From: Candidatus Omnitrophota bacterium
Lineage (GTDB): Bacteria; Omnitrophota; Gorgyraeia; 2-01-FULL-45-10
Assembly: GCA_026387115.1 (NCBI GenBank)
Contig: JAPLMI010000167.1
Coordinates: 1 to 14,534, forward strand
Direction: 5' to 3'
DNA length: 14,534 nucleotides
Position 1 is the stretch's first letter. Each line of letters starts with the position of its first letter. Positions 7,670-14,534 of the stretch are shown here, piece by piece. The notes below the pieces were generated by a model, which saw only the letters and a program-made list of their open reading frames with translations, was not told the DNA's origin and ran no database searches. The translations under genes were made by a program, and so were the position numbers.

Positions 7670-9895
7670 ATGTTAACCACGGTTAAGGTTAATGATGAAT
7701 TGGCCCATGAGATGGGCCTTTCAAAAGAGGAATTCGGTGAAATAAAAAAATTGCTCGGCAGGGAGCCTAATTTCACGGAGCTCGGCGTTTTTTCCGCGAT
7801 GTGGTCAGAACATTGCAGCTACAAGAATTCGAGAAGGCTTTTCAACCTTTTTCCTACAAAGGGCAAACAGGTTCTTGTGGGAGCCGGAGAAGAAAATAGC
7901 GGGATCGTCGATATCGGAGACGGTTTAGGGGTCGCGTTTAAGATAGAGTCGCATAATCATCCGTCGGCGGTCGAACCGTTTGAGGCATCGGCTACCGGCA
8001 TAGGCGGATGCCTGAGGGATATATTTACGACCGGGGCGCGGCCTGTCGCGGGTTTGGGTGCGCTCAGATTCGGAAATCTGGATAATGAGAAGGTAAAATT
8101 TTTGTTTAAAGAGGTTATCAGGGGGCTTGCCCATTACGCAAATACGGCTGAGGTAAGCGCCGTGGGCGGAGATACCTACTTCGATGAAAGCTACGAAGGG
8201 AATCCTCTTGTCAACGCCTTTGTTGTCGGAATAGTCAAGAAATCGGATATCGTAAGAGGCGCTGCCGAGGGGGCAGGCAACCCCGTATATTATATCGGCG
8301 GAGATACGGGCAGAGACGGCGTAGGCGGCGCAAGCTTCGCCTCAAAAGAGATTACGGAGGAGTCGAGCTCAACAAAAAACGCTGTTGCGATAGGCGATCC
8401 GGAGCTCGGTAAGCGCCTCAGGGAGGCATGCCTTGAGCTGATAGAGAAGGGGCTCGTTGTGGGCATGCAGGATATGGGCGCGGCCGGCCTTACCTGCTCT
8501 TCATGCGAAACTGCCGCGAGAAGCGGAACCGGTATCGAAATAGACGTATCTTTAATACCGCAGAGAGAAAAGAAGATGACGCCTTATGAGATCCTGTTGT
8601 CGGAGTCACAGGAGAGAATGCTCGCCATCTTAAAGAGCGGCAGGGAAGATGAAGCCCTCGGTGTACTCAAGAAATGGAAGGTAAACGCCGCTAAGATAGG
8701 CAAGGTCACGAACGACAAGATGATGAGAGTTAAAGAAAATGGCGTTGTCGTGTGCGAGATTCCGGCCGAAGCCCTTACCAAAAAAGCGCCGCTGTACAGA
8801 AGGGAAACAAAAGAACCGTCGTATCTAAAAGAGGCTCAAGCGCTGAACCCAAGCTCTGTCAAAGAGCCCAATGATCTCAATGAGGTCATTCTGAAACTGC
8901 TCGATTCTCCGACTATCGCAAGCAAAGAGTCGGCTTATAAAAAATTTACTTTCGTCGATAAGGACGAGGTGCTGGTCAATGCCGGATCGGACGCTGCCGT
9001 TATCAAAGTCAAAGGCACAAAAAAGGCCCTGGCGATAAGCGTTGATTGCAACGGCAGGTACTGCTACCTGAATCCTTTCAACGGCGCTATGATGGCGGTG
9101 GCGGAAGCGGCGAGAAATGTCGTATGCGCCGGCGGAAGGCCGCTCGCCGTTACGGACGGCCTGAATTTCGGCAACCCGATGAAGCCGGAAAATTACTGGC
9201 AGTTTGAAAAATGCATCGAAGGAATATCGGCGGCTTGCAGGGCGCTCGATACACCCGTCATAAGCGGAAACGTGAGTTTCTACAATGAAAACCCAAAGGG
9301 CGCGATAGATCCGACGCCTATGATCGGGATAGTGGGCCTTATTAGCGACGCCGAAAAGCGCGTCACGCAGGATTTCAAAAAAGAAGGGGACATGGTTGTT
9401 CTTCTGGGAGAAAATGCGGCTGATCTTTCCGGCAGTGAATACCTGTATCTGGTCCACCGTATAAAGAAGGGCAATCCCCAAATAGATATGAAAAAAGAAA
9501 AGGCGGTCCAGGAGGCATGCCTTGAGGCTATAGAATCCGGGATAGTCAATTCAGCCCATGACTGTTCTGAAGGAGGCCTGGCCGTAGCGCTCGCAGAATC
9601 GTGTATTTCAAACAAAGACCGCATGTTAGGCGCTGCGATAAAGCTGGACGGCAATACAAGGAAAGACGCCGCCCTTTTCGGAGAGGCTCCTTCAAGAATA
9701 GTTATTTCTATCAATAAAAATAAATTGCCTGTCCTTGAAAGCATAGTCAGGAAACACGCTGTCCCGCACAAAATTCTGGGCAGTGTCGAAGGGAAAAAAT
9801 TGACTATTCAGTGCGGCAATACAACGATTATCGACCAAACCTTGGCGAAGTTAAGCGATACGTGGAGGAACGCTATTCCGAATCGATTATCATAA
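7670..9895 (+). CDS. purL: Phosphoribosylformylglycinamidine synthase subunit PurL (small type)
   Basis: Fourth step of purine synthesis: FGAR to FGAM using ATP and ammonia. At 741 residues it is the B. subtilis-type PurL, which works with separate PurQ (glutaminase) and PurS; neither is in the window. Family motifs are present: FSAMWSEHCSYKNS (41-54), KIESHNHPSAVEPF (91-104), ATGIGGCLRDIF, VGGDTYFDESYEGNPLVNA, VGMQDMGAAGLT, and in the second half VAEAARNVVCAGGRPLAV and DGLNFGNP. GGGAGG-like GGGAGG at 7658-7663 lies 6 bases before the ATG, supporting this start. A 24-base gap follows guaA. It is the last gene of the nucleotide operon; a possible new promoter follows and no clear terminator is seen. 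Confidence 0.96.
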   Translation: MLTTVKVNDELAHEMGLSKEEFGEIKKLLGREPNFTELGVFSAMWSEHCSYKNSRRLFNLFPTKGKQVLVGAGEENSGIVDIGDGLGVAFKIESHNHPSAVEPFEASATGIGGCLRDIFTTGARPVAGLGALRFGNLDNEKVKFLFKEVIRGLAHYANTAEVSAVGGDTYFDESYEGNPLVNAFVVGIVKKSDIVRGAAEGAGNPVYYIGGDTGRDGVGGASFASKEITEESSSTKNAVAIGDPELGKRLREACLELIEKGLVVGMQDMGAAGLTCSSCETAARSGTGIEIDVSLIPQREKKMTPYEILLSESQERMLAILKSGREDEALGVLKKWKVNAAKIGKVTNDKMMRVKENGVVVCEIPAEALTKKAPLYRRETKEPSYLKEAQALNPSSVKEPNDLNEVILKLLDSPTIASKESAYKKFTFVDKDEVLVNAGSDAAVIKVKGTKKALAISVDCNGRYCYLNPFNGAMMAVAEAARNVVCAGGRPLAVTDGLNFGNPMKPENYWQFEKCIEGISAACRALDTPVISGNVSFYNENPKGAIDPTPMIGIVGLISDAEKRVTQDFKKEGDMVVLLGENAADLSGSEYLYLVHRIKKGNPQIDMKKEKAVQEACLEAIESGIVNSAHDCSEGGLAVALAESCISNKDRMLGAAIKLDGNTRKDAALFGEAPSRIVISINKNKLPVLESIVRKHAVPHKILGSVEGKKLTIQCGNTTIIDQTLAKLSDTWRNAIPNRLS

Positions 9896-9905
9896 TAAAA
9901 AATAT

Positions 9906-9934
9906 TTGTCTTTTGTGAAGATATAGTATATATT
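9906..9934 (+). promoter_or_regulatory. Possible promoter for the membrane protein-ParA pair
   Basis: TTGTCT (9906-9911) and TATATT (9929-9934) are spaced by 17 bases in the AT-rich gap after purL. The predicted start of transcription is near 9941. The match is moderate, and AT-rich gaps give such hits by chance, but it would separate the pair from the nucleotide operon. Confidence 0.4.
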
Positions 9935-9949
9935 ATATGAAATAGGGGC

Positions 9950-9987
9950 AACTCTACGGAAAACGCCGTTCATCGTTAAAGCGAGTT
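9950..9987 (+). promoter_or_regulatory. Weakly supported folded leader ahead of the membrane protein gene
   Basis: AACTC (9950-9954) is complementary to GAGTT (9983-9987), and inside it ACGG (9956-9959) pairs with CCGT (9966-9969). The outer stem ends one base before the ATG at 9989. No Shine-Dalgarno sequence is present. Short stems like these arise by chance; I match it to no known riboswitch. Confidence 0.25.
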
Positions 9988-9988
9988 A

Positions 9989-10726
9989 ATGCCAAAGACG
10001 ATAGAAACACTTAGAAGTCCCGTCTTCAAAGAAGATGTGCTTCACAGCCACATCGCAGATACGTATTTTCACAAGAATTCCCACACAAAAACGCGCAAGA
10101 AGAAGCATGCGCGCCGCTTAAATATCGACTTCCCCAGATTGTTCATCACGTGGGCTATCGTGGCCGCGTTATCGCTATCTGTCTTCATCTCGATAACGTC
10201 CCTGCATAAACGCTACATAGGAATTTTGCGGAAAGAGACAGCCGCCCTCAAGGTGATCGATGTCGTCACGCAGGGTTCCGTAAATAAGACTATCATAGGA
10301 AAGTTTGAATTCCGGGGACAGGCCAGGAGAGGGAAGAGCTCCGAAATAAAAGATTCCGTCATTTTGAATAACCCTAAAAAATATAACTGGGCGGACCTGT
10401 CGGTAGATTTTAAATTTCCGGTCGATGTTTCGCGGAGGGCCCTATTATTATCGCTTCGCGGCAGTATCGGAGGAGAGAAGATGAGCGTAGTCTTGCGGGA
10501 TACTAAAAACAGGTCTTCAAGGTTAAGCGATATATCTCTCTCCTCAAACCTGAAAGACAAGATGATACACATGGATGAATTTAAGGGAGATATCGATCTC
10601 GGCAATATCAATCATTTAAGGTTGGAATACGGCCACGCGGGGGAGTCGGTCAGCCAGATGGATTCCCCCATAAACGTAACGATATATGTAAATAATATAA
10701 GCCTTGCGAAGGAGGAAGAATCATGA
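9989..10726 (+). CDS. Single-pass membrane protein with predicted jelly-roll-like outer domain
   Basis: 245 residues, no confident family. Residues 1-50 are polar and basic, with a KTRKKKHARR patch at 34-43. A hydrophobic segment at about 51-70 (LFITWAIVAALSLSVFISIT) is a likely membrane anchor, with the basic side in the cytoplasm. Residues about 95-240 look all-beta. The pattern NWADLSVDFKF ... MSVVLRDTKN ... DLGNINHLRLEYG ... VTIYVNNISL resembles galactose-binding or CBM-type jelly-roll domains, where such closing strands are common. That reading is inference from pattern only. The start is the first ATG after an in-frame stop, with no good ribosome binding site. The stop overlaps the next ATG (ATGA), so it is translationally coupled to the ParA-like gene, and the two probably act together. 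Confidence 0.8.
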   Translation: MPKTIETLRSPVFKEDVLHSHIADTYFHKNSHTKTRKKKHARRLNIDFPRLFITWAIVAALSLSVFISITSLHKRYIGILRKETAALKVIDVVTQGSVNKTIIGKFEFRGQARRGKSSEIKDSVILNNPKKYNWADLSVDFKFPVDVSRRALLLSLRGSIGGEKMSVVLRDTKNRSSRLSDISLSSNLKDKMIHMDEFKGDIDLGNINHLRLEYGHAGESVSQMDSPINVTIYVNNISLAKEEES

Positions 10727-11871
10727 AGACTATATCGGTCGCGAACCAAAAGGGCGGTTGCGGCAAAACAACGACGGCAATAAACCTTTCGAGCGCACTG
10801 GCATCTTTGGGAAAAAGGGTGCTTTTAATAGACCTCGACCCTCAATCGCACGCCTCTTTTGGTTTAGGTGTAACGAACCAGACCGTCAACAAATCGATAT
10901 ACAACGTCCTTACGGACAACTCCGACAAGAGGTGCCCCATAAACGAATGCATACTGCAGGCTTCCAAAAATCTGGACGTTGCTGTGTCCAACATACTCCT
11001 GAGCACGCTGGAACAGGAATTGAAGGATAAGGAGGATGCCGTATCGAAACTTCATAATGTCATAACCGCAAGCGATCTTAACTACGATTACATCATAGTG
11101 GATTGCCCTCCCAGCCTCGGGTTCCTGACCTTCAACGCTTTGAGGGCGGCAGATCTCGTCCTCGTCCCGATAGATATGAGCGCATTTTCGCTCATGGGCG
11201 TGGCGAAACTTCTCGGGATGCTGGAGCTTATAAAGGTCAAAATAAACCACGCGCCGAAAGTGAACTCGCTTGCCACAATTTTTGACAAAAGGACAAAATA
11301 TTCCGAAACGATGCTTAACGAGATAAGAGCGCTCTTTAAAGACCAGATGCTCCAAACCATCATAAGGATGAACGTCACATTGAAAAGAGCGGCTGCGAAG
11401 GGAGTTTCTGTAATTGAGTTCGACAAAGAATGCAATGGGGCTATAGACCATCTCTCTTTGGCTAAAGAACTGATGAAAGAGGACGAAGAAGAGATGCTCC
11501 GAATCGAGAACTCCAGGGCCATGATGGCCATCGCCTCAACCCAGGCCCAGGAGACCGAAAAACCGTCTTCTGATAACACCGCTCAAATCATAGAGGATGC
11601 CGTTAAGAAGCTCGCGAAAGAGATCGTTTTCGCCATCAACGCGCCGAACGCCAGAGAAATATATCTTGTGGGCGACTTTAACCAATGGAAGATAGACGAC
11701 CGGGCAAGGCTATCAAGATCCGAGGGCGGCTTATGGGAAAAGAGGCTGGGCCTTACCCCAGGCAAATATAGATATAAATTCGTAGTCGACGGAGAATGGG
11801 TTATCGATTCGCAAAACTCCGAGCGCGAACAAAACATGTTCGGCACATTCGACTCCGTTGCAAAACTCTAG
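10723..11871 (+). CDS. ParA/MinD-like ATPase fused to a glycogen-binding (CBM48/AMPK-beta-like) domain
   Basis: 382 residues, two domains. Residues 1-255 are a ParA/Soj-type ATPase: deviant Walker A KGGCGKTT (10-17, signature Lys10), LIDLDPQSHAS (35-45), YIIVDCPPSLGFL (123-135), DKRTKYSE (188-195), then the ParA-like tail IEFDKECNGAIDHLSLAKEL. After a charged linker (about 255-297), residues 298-382 form a small E-set domain matching the AMPK-beta/CBM48 glycogen-binding module: YLVGDFNQW, a GLWEKRLGLTPGKYRYKF strand pair, VVDGEWVID and NMFGTFDSV. Trp322, Lys352, Trp359 and Thr375 match carbohydrate-contacting positions in AMPK beta. GGAGG at 10711-10715 lies 7 bases before the ATG, which overlaps the upstream stop. 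No ParB or parS is visible. I infer nucleotide-switched positioning of a polysaccharide-linked cargo rather than chromosome partition. Confidence 0.88.
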   Translation: MKTISVANQKGGCGKTTTAINLSSALASLGKRVLLIDLDPQSHASFGLGVTNQTVNKSIYNVLTDNSDKRCPINECILQASKNLDVAVSNILLSTLEQELKDKEDAVSKLHNVITASDLNYDYIIVDCPPSLGFLTFNALRAADLVLVPIDMSAFSLMGVAKLLGMLELIKVKINHAPKVNSLATIFDKRTKYSETMLNEIRALFKDQMLQTIIRMNVTLKRAAAKGVSVIEFDKECNGAIDHLSLAKELMKEDEEEMLRIENSRAMMAIASTQAQETEKPSSDNTAQIIEDAVKKLAKEIVFAINAPNAREIYLVGDFNQWKIDDRARLSRSEGGLWEKRLGLTPGKYRYKFVVDGEWVIDSQNSEREQNMFGTFDSVAKL

Positions 11872-11886
11872 TAAAGGAATGGCTTA

Positions 11887-12531
11887 ATGCCCAACCTAAA
11901 AGGAGACTTCACAAAAGAGGACCCCTGGCGCATATTCAGGATAATGAGCGAATTCGTAGACGGTTTCGAGGAGCTGTCCGACGTAAAAGAAGCCGTTTCG
12001 ATATTCGGCTCCGCAAAGGCTCGGGCTTCAAGCAGGTTTTATAAAATCGCGGAAGAGACGGCCTCAAGGCTCGTAAAGAGCGGCTACGCCATCATCACAG
12101 GCGCCGGCCCCGGAATAATGGAAGCGGCGAATAAAGGGGCTAAAAGAGCGAAGGGTGAATCGATCGGGCTCAATATCCTTATACCGATAATGCAAAAACC
12201 GAATAAGTACATAACGAGACTCCTGGAATTCAAATACTTCTTCTGCAGAAAAGTCATGTTCGCGAAATACTCTAAGGCCCTCGTCGCGTTTCCCGGCGGC
12301 TTCGGTACGATGGATGAGTTTTTCGAGGCCGTTACGCTGGTTCAGACAAAACGCATAGAGCCGTTTCCTGTTATTTTAGTCGGAAGCAAATACTGGAAAG
12401 GCCTGATCAAATGGATGGAGGATACGCTTATCCCCAATAAGACCATAACTAAATCCGACCTTAAGATCTTCTCGGTAGTGGATACCCCCCAGGAAGTCGT
12501 CACCATAATAAACAGATTCTATAAGGCCTAA
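11887..12531 (+). CDS. LOG-family (TIGR00730-like) nucleotide 5'-monophosphate phosphoribohydrolase
   Basis: 214 residues with a Rossmann fold of the LOG/lysine-decarboxylase-like family. The family hydrolyses the N-glycosidic bond of nucleoside monophosphates (cytokinin riboside monophosphates in plants and some bacteria; purine and pyrimidine monophosphates for PpnN-type enzymes). Signature elements: VSIFGSAKA (37-45), AIITGAGPGIMEAANKGA (68-85), FFCRKVMF (118-125) and the catalytic/phosphate motif PGGFGTMDEFFE (136-147). AAAGGA at 11873-11878 lies 8 bases before the ATG, and the gap to the ParA-like gene is 15 bases, so they are likely cotranscribed. Older annotations as lysine decarboxylase are misleading. 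The exact substrate cannot be told from sequence; base salvage or nucleotide-pool control would suit the neighbouring operon. Confidence 0.88.
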   Translation: MPNLKGDFTKEDPWRIFRIMSEFVDGFEELSDVKEAVSIFGSAKARASSRFYKIAEETASRLVKSGYAIITGAGPGIMEAANKGAKRAKGESIGLNILIPIMQKPNKYITRLLEFKYFFCRKVMFAKYSKALVAFPGGFGTMDEFFEAVTLVQTKRIEPFPVILVGSKYWKGLIKWMEDTLIPNKTITKSDLKIFSVVDTPQEVVTIINRFYKA

Positions 12532-12532
12532 A

Positions 12533-12634
12533 AAAGCGCACAAAAAAAGGATGGCAACAGCGCTTTGTAGGTATCGTGTACCTTCAGGCCCGAGAACGGG
12601 TCAATGGACTGTTGTCATCCGTATATAAGTATAC
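12533..12634 (+). ncRNA. Candidate structured RNA with three-way junction and possible pseudoknot
   Basis: GGATGGCAACAG (12549-12560) pairs with CTGTTGTCATCC (12609-12620) over 12 bases with one G-T pair. Inside lie AGGTA/TACCT (12569-12573/12579-12583, loop TCGTG) and GGCCCG/CGGGTC (12587-12592/12597-12602, loop AGAA). In addition AAAGCGC (12533-12539) is exactly complementary to GCGCTTT (12560-12566). That helix would make an H-type pseudoknot with an A-rich crossing loop, or an alternative fold. GTATA/TATAC (12621-12634) abuts the main stem. No T-run follows, so this is not an intrinsic terminator. I match it to no tRNA, SRP RNA or riboswitch family that I can recall. It may be a 3'UTR-derived RNA, a cis-regulator or a repeat element. 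Confidence 0.45.
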
Positions 12635-12668
12635 CTGATATTCTGAAAAAATCAAGTCCTCGGGCCTA

Positions 12669-12697
12669 TTGACCGCTTCTATAACATGATGTATAAT
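12669..12697 (+). promoter_or_regulatory. Near-consensus sigma-70-type promoter of mnmG
   Basis: TTGACC (12669-12674) and TATAAT (12692-12697) are separated by exactly 17 bases. Predicted transcription start is about 12703-12706, at or next to the mnmG ATG (12706). The mRNA would therefore be leaderless or nearly so. TAAGGAG (12697-12703) overlaps the end of the -10 box and lies only 2 bases from the ATG. Confidence 0.65.
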
Positions 12698-12705
12698 AAG
12701 GAGTT

Positions 12706-14499
12706 ATGAAAAAAGAATTTGATGTAATTATTATCGGCGCCGGTCATGCCGGCTGTGAGGCCAGCCTTGCCTCGGCGAGGCTTGGCTGTAAAACGCTTCT
12801 CTTGACGATGAACCTTGATACCGTCGGGCTAATGTCATGCAACCCCGCAATCGGAGGGCTTGCCAAGGGGCAGCTCGTAAAAGAGATAGACTCGCTCGGC
12901 GGACAAATGGCGAAGGCAACGGACGCAACAGCGATCCAATTCAGGCTTCTAAACACCAGAAAGGGGCCGGCCGTAAGGTCTACGAGGGCCCAGGTCGACA
13001 GGCTCGCATACAGGCTCTATATGAGGTCTATCATCGATGGCCAGCCCAACCTTGAAGCAAGAGAAGGCCTCGTTGAGAAGATCCTGACCAAAAACGGTTC
13101 CGTATATGGCGTAAGGACCGCGCTCGGCCAGGAATTTTACGGCAAATCTCTCATAATAACGCCCGGCACTTTTTTGAACGGCCTCATGCACATAGGGCTT
13201 GAAAGTTTCCCGGGCGGCAGGATCGGGGAAAAACATTCAAGCGGACTTTCGGATTCCATTAAGGGCCTGGGCCTGAAGATGGGGAGGTTGAAGACCGGAA
13301 CGTGCGCCAGGCTCGACGGCAAGACGATAAATTTCGATAAATTAGCCGTCCAGCACGGCGATCCCGATATAATACCTTTTTCTTTTCAGACGAAAAAGAT
13401 GACCAGGGAACAGCTTCCCTGTTACATAACATACACAAACAAAAATACGCATGAAATCATAAGGAATAACCTCGACAGATCTCCGCTCTTTACGGGGATA
13501 ATAAAGGGGACCGGCGTGCGCTACTGCCCGTCTATCGAGGATAAGATCTACCGCTTCCCTGACCGTGATAAACACCACATATTTTTAGAGCCTGAGGGCA
13601 TGAATACAACCGAATATTACCCGAACGGCATATCTACAAGCCTGCCCGTCGATGTTCAGGAAAAGATGGTAAATTCCATAGAGGGCCTTGAAAACGCGAA
13701 GATCACCAGGCCAGGCTACGGAATAGAGTATGATTACGTCGACCCCACCCAGCTAAATCCTGCGCTGGAAACAAAGACGGTCTCGGGCCTATATCTGGCA
13801 GGGCAGATAAACGGAACTACCGGTTATGAGGAGGCGGCCGGCCTGGGGCTGATGGCAGGCATAAACGCCGCGTTAAAAACAAAAGGGAAGAAGCCTCTCG
13901 TCCTGGACCGTTCTCAGGCCTACATAGGAGTGCTTATAGACGACCTGGTCACAAAAGGGACGAGCGAACCGTATCGCATGTTCACTTCGCGTGTGGAGTA
14001 CCGTCTCATGATCCGCGAGGATAACGCCTCCTTTCGCCTTATGCCGCTCGGACGCGAGATCGGATTGGTCAGAGAGGAAGTATATGCTGCCATGCTAAAA
14101 AAGAAGGCGCGCATAGAAGGTGAGATCGAAAGGCTCAGGAAAAGCCGCCTTGATAGGATATTGAGGCGCCCCGGCATCTCGTACGCAGAGCTTTCTCGCA
14201 ATAAAGAGAATATGCTTTCGCAGGATGAGGCAAGAAGCGTGGAGATAGAAGTTAAGTATGAGGGCTTTGTCAAGAGGCAGCTTGCCGAAATAGGAAGGCT
14301 GAAAAACATAGAGAAGGTAAGGATACCGGATACCGTCGACTATAAGAATGTCCACGGACTGTCTTCCGAGGTTAAAGAGAAGCTCTCAAAGATAAAGCCG
14401 GTAAACCTGGGGCAGGCAAGCCGCATATCGGGTGTGACGCCCGCGGCGGTGTCGATACTAATGGTACATTTCGATAAACTGCGACGACTAAAACCATGA
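12706..14499 (+). CDS. mnmG: tRNA uridine-5-carboxymethylaminomethyl modification enzyme, FAD subunit
   Basis: MnmG (GidA), 597 residues, a little shorter than the E. coli protein. With MnmE it installs the cmnm5 group on wobble U34 of several tRNAs, using FAD and methylene-THF. FAD motif [14 protein letters not shown] (6-19). The family block [19 protein letters not shown] carries conserved Cys45. [13 protein letters not shown] and TPGTFLNG follow, and the second conserved cysteine is Cys274 in [16 protein letters not shown], the PNGISTSLP region and [11 protein letters not shown] are typical. The C-terminal MnmE/tRNA-binding helical region ends [17 protein letters not shown]. An in-frame TAA at 12697-12699 rules out a longer start. 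The gene appears to have its own promoter, and its stop overlaps the next start codon. MnmE is not in the window. Confidence 0.96.
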   Translation: MKKEFDVIIIGAGHAGCEASLASARLGCKTLLLTMNLDTVGLMSCNPAIGGLAKGQLVKEIDSLGGQMAKATDATAIQFRLLNTRKGPAVRSTRAQVDRLAYRLYMRSIIDGQPNLEAREGLVEKILTKNGSVYGVRTALGQEFYGKSLIITPGTFLNGLMHIGLESFPGGRIGEKHSSGLSDSIKGLGLKMGRLKTGTCARLDGKTINFDKLAVQHGDPDIIPFSFQTKKMTREQLPCYITYTNKNTHEIIRNNLDRSPLFTGIIKGTGVRYCPSIEDKIYRFPDRDKHHIFLEPEGMNTTEYYPNGISTSLPVDVQEKMVNSIEGLENAKITRPGYGIEYDYVDPTQLNPALETKTVSGLYLAGQINGTTGYEEAAGLGLMAGINAALKTKGKKPLVLDRSQAYIGVLIDDLVTKGTSEPYRMFTSRVEYRLMIREDNASFRLMPLGREIGLVREEVYAAMLKKKARIEGEIERLRKSRLDRILRRPGISYAELSRNKENMLSQDEARSVEIEVKYEGFVKRQLAEIGRLKNIEKVRIPDTVDYKNVHGLSSEVKEKLSKIKPVNLGQASRISGVTPAAVSILMVHFDKLRRLKP

Positions 14500-14534
14500 A
14501 ACCATATAACGACTATAACACTTACCTTAGGAAC
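14496..14534 (+). CDS. 5' end of a downstream gene, possibly a radical SAM protein (partial)
   Basis: ATG at 14496 overlaps the mnmG stop (ATGA) and stays open to the window edge, giving [13 protein letters not shown]. The overlap suggests coupling with mnmG. The Y-N-x-Y-N-x-Y-L-R/K start resembles the N-terminus of TIGR01212/YhcC-YtqA-type radical SAM proteins, which precedes an FG-x-KV-x-K stretch beyond the edge. Thirteen residues are too few for a firm call, and the CxxxCxxC motif cannot be seen. Confidence 0.45.
   Translation, partial: MKPYNDYNTYLRN

Noticed and set aside
8825..9481. Minus-strand frame of 218 codons opposite purL
   Set aside because: It is antisense to conserved PurL sequence with no recognisable motif, ribosome binding site or promoter.
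10704..11030. Plus-strand 108-codon frame overlapping the ParA-like gene start
   Set aside because: It is out of frame with the Walker A region of the ParA-like gene, its composition is very basic, and it has no domain. The ParA frame is clearly the real one.
10723..11487. Chromosomal ParA of a parAB-parS locus
   Set aside because: No parB gene, no parS-like palindrome and no origin features are nearby. The C-terminal glycogen-binding domain and the membrane-protein partner point to another cargo.
12532..12705. tRNA, 4.5S RNA or intrinsic terminator in the gap before mnmG
   Set aside because: There is no cloverleaf with a T-loop GTTCRA box, no SRP GGAA/AGCA core, and no T-run after the main stem.
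1..14534. CRISPR arrays, insertion sequences, prophage or attachment sites
   Set aside because: No regularly spaced repeats, transposase or integrase frames, or terminal inverted repeats were seen. The only tandem repeat is the 14-base duplication before purF.

Overview
The window reads as a bacterial chromosome segment with tightly packed genes, all on the + strand, roughly balanced GC and heavy use of ATA (Ile) and AGG (Arg) codons. With a clostridial/Bacillus-type Fe-S PurF and a small-type PurL, the style resembles uncultured anaerobic lineages such as Candidatus Omnitrophota. That placement is an inference from style only; no rRNA or marker phylogeny is present here.

Layout. Bases 1-94 hold the tail of an unrecognised upstream gene. 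Bases 103-337 are a regulatory leader: a strong sigma-70-type promoter, two small CACA/TGTG hairpins, a possible 23-codon leader peptide and an intrinsic terminator just before carA. Bases 338-9895 are a nucleotide-biosynthesis operon: carA, carB, purF, guaA and purL, with overlaps or very short gaps. Bases 9989-11871 are a translationally coupled pair: a single-pass membrane protein with a predicted extracytoplasmic jelly-roll-like domain, then a ParA-type ATPase carrying a C-terminal glycogen-binding (CBM48/AMPK-beta-like) domain. A LOG-family (TIGR00730-type) nucleotide phosphoribohydrolase follows at 11887-12531. Bases 12532-12705 contain a strongly structured RNA candidate and a near-consensus promoter for mnmG (12706-14499). 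A further gene begins at 14496, overlaps the mnmG stop, and runs off the end.

How the genes work together. carAB makes carbamoyl phosphate for pyrimidines and arginine. purF and purL catalyse the first and fourth steps of IMP synthesis. guaA makes GMP. These are ammonia- or glutamine-using enzymes, and most carry or need a glutaminase. The most striking point is that CarA is full length but has lost its glutaminase chemistry: the nucleophilic Cys is Ser, the catalytic His is Tyr, the catalytic Glu is absent, and several glutamine-pocket residues are changed. PurF and GuaA in the same operon keep theirs intact. This parallels the Ser-for-Cys change in ammonia-dependent vertebrate CPS I and suggests an ammonia-dependent bacterial carbamoyl phosphate synthetase.

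The second notable item is the ParA-glycogen-binding-domain fusion with its membrane partner. It is a candidate for positioning a polysaccharide or glycogen body, or a polysaccharide-linked complex. The third is the folded, possibly pseudoknotted RNA upstream of mnmG.
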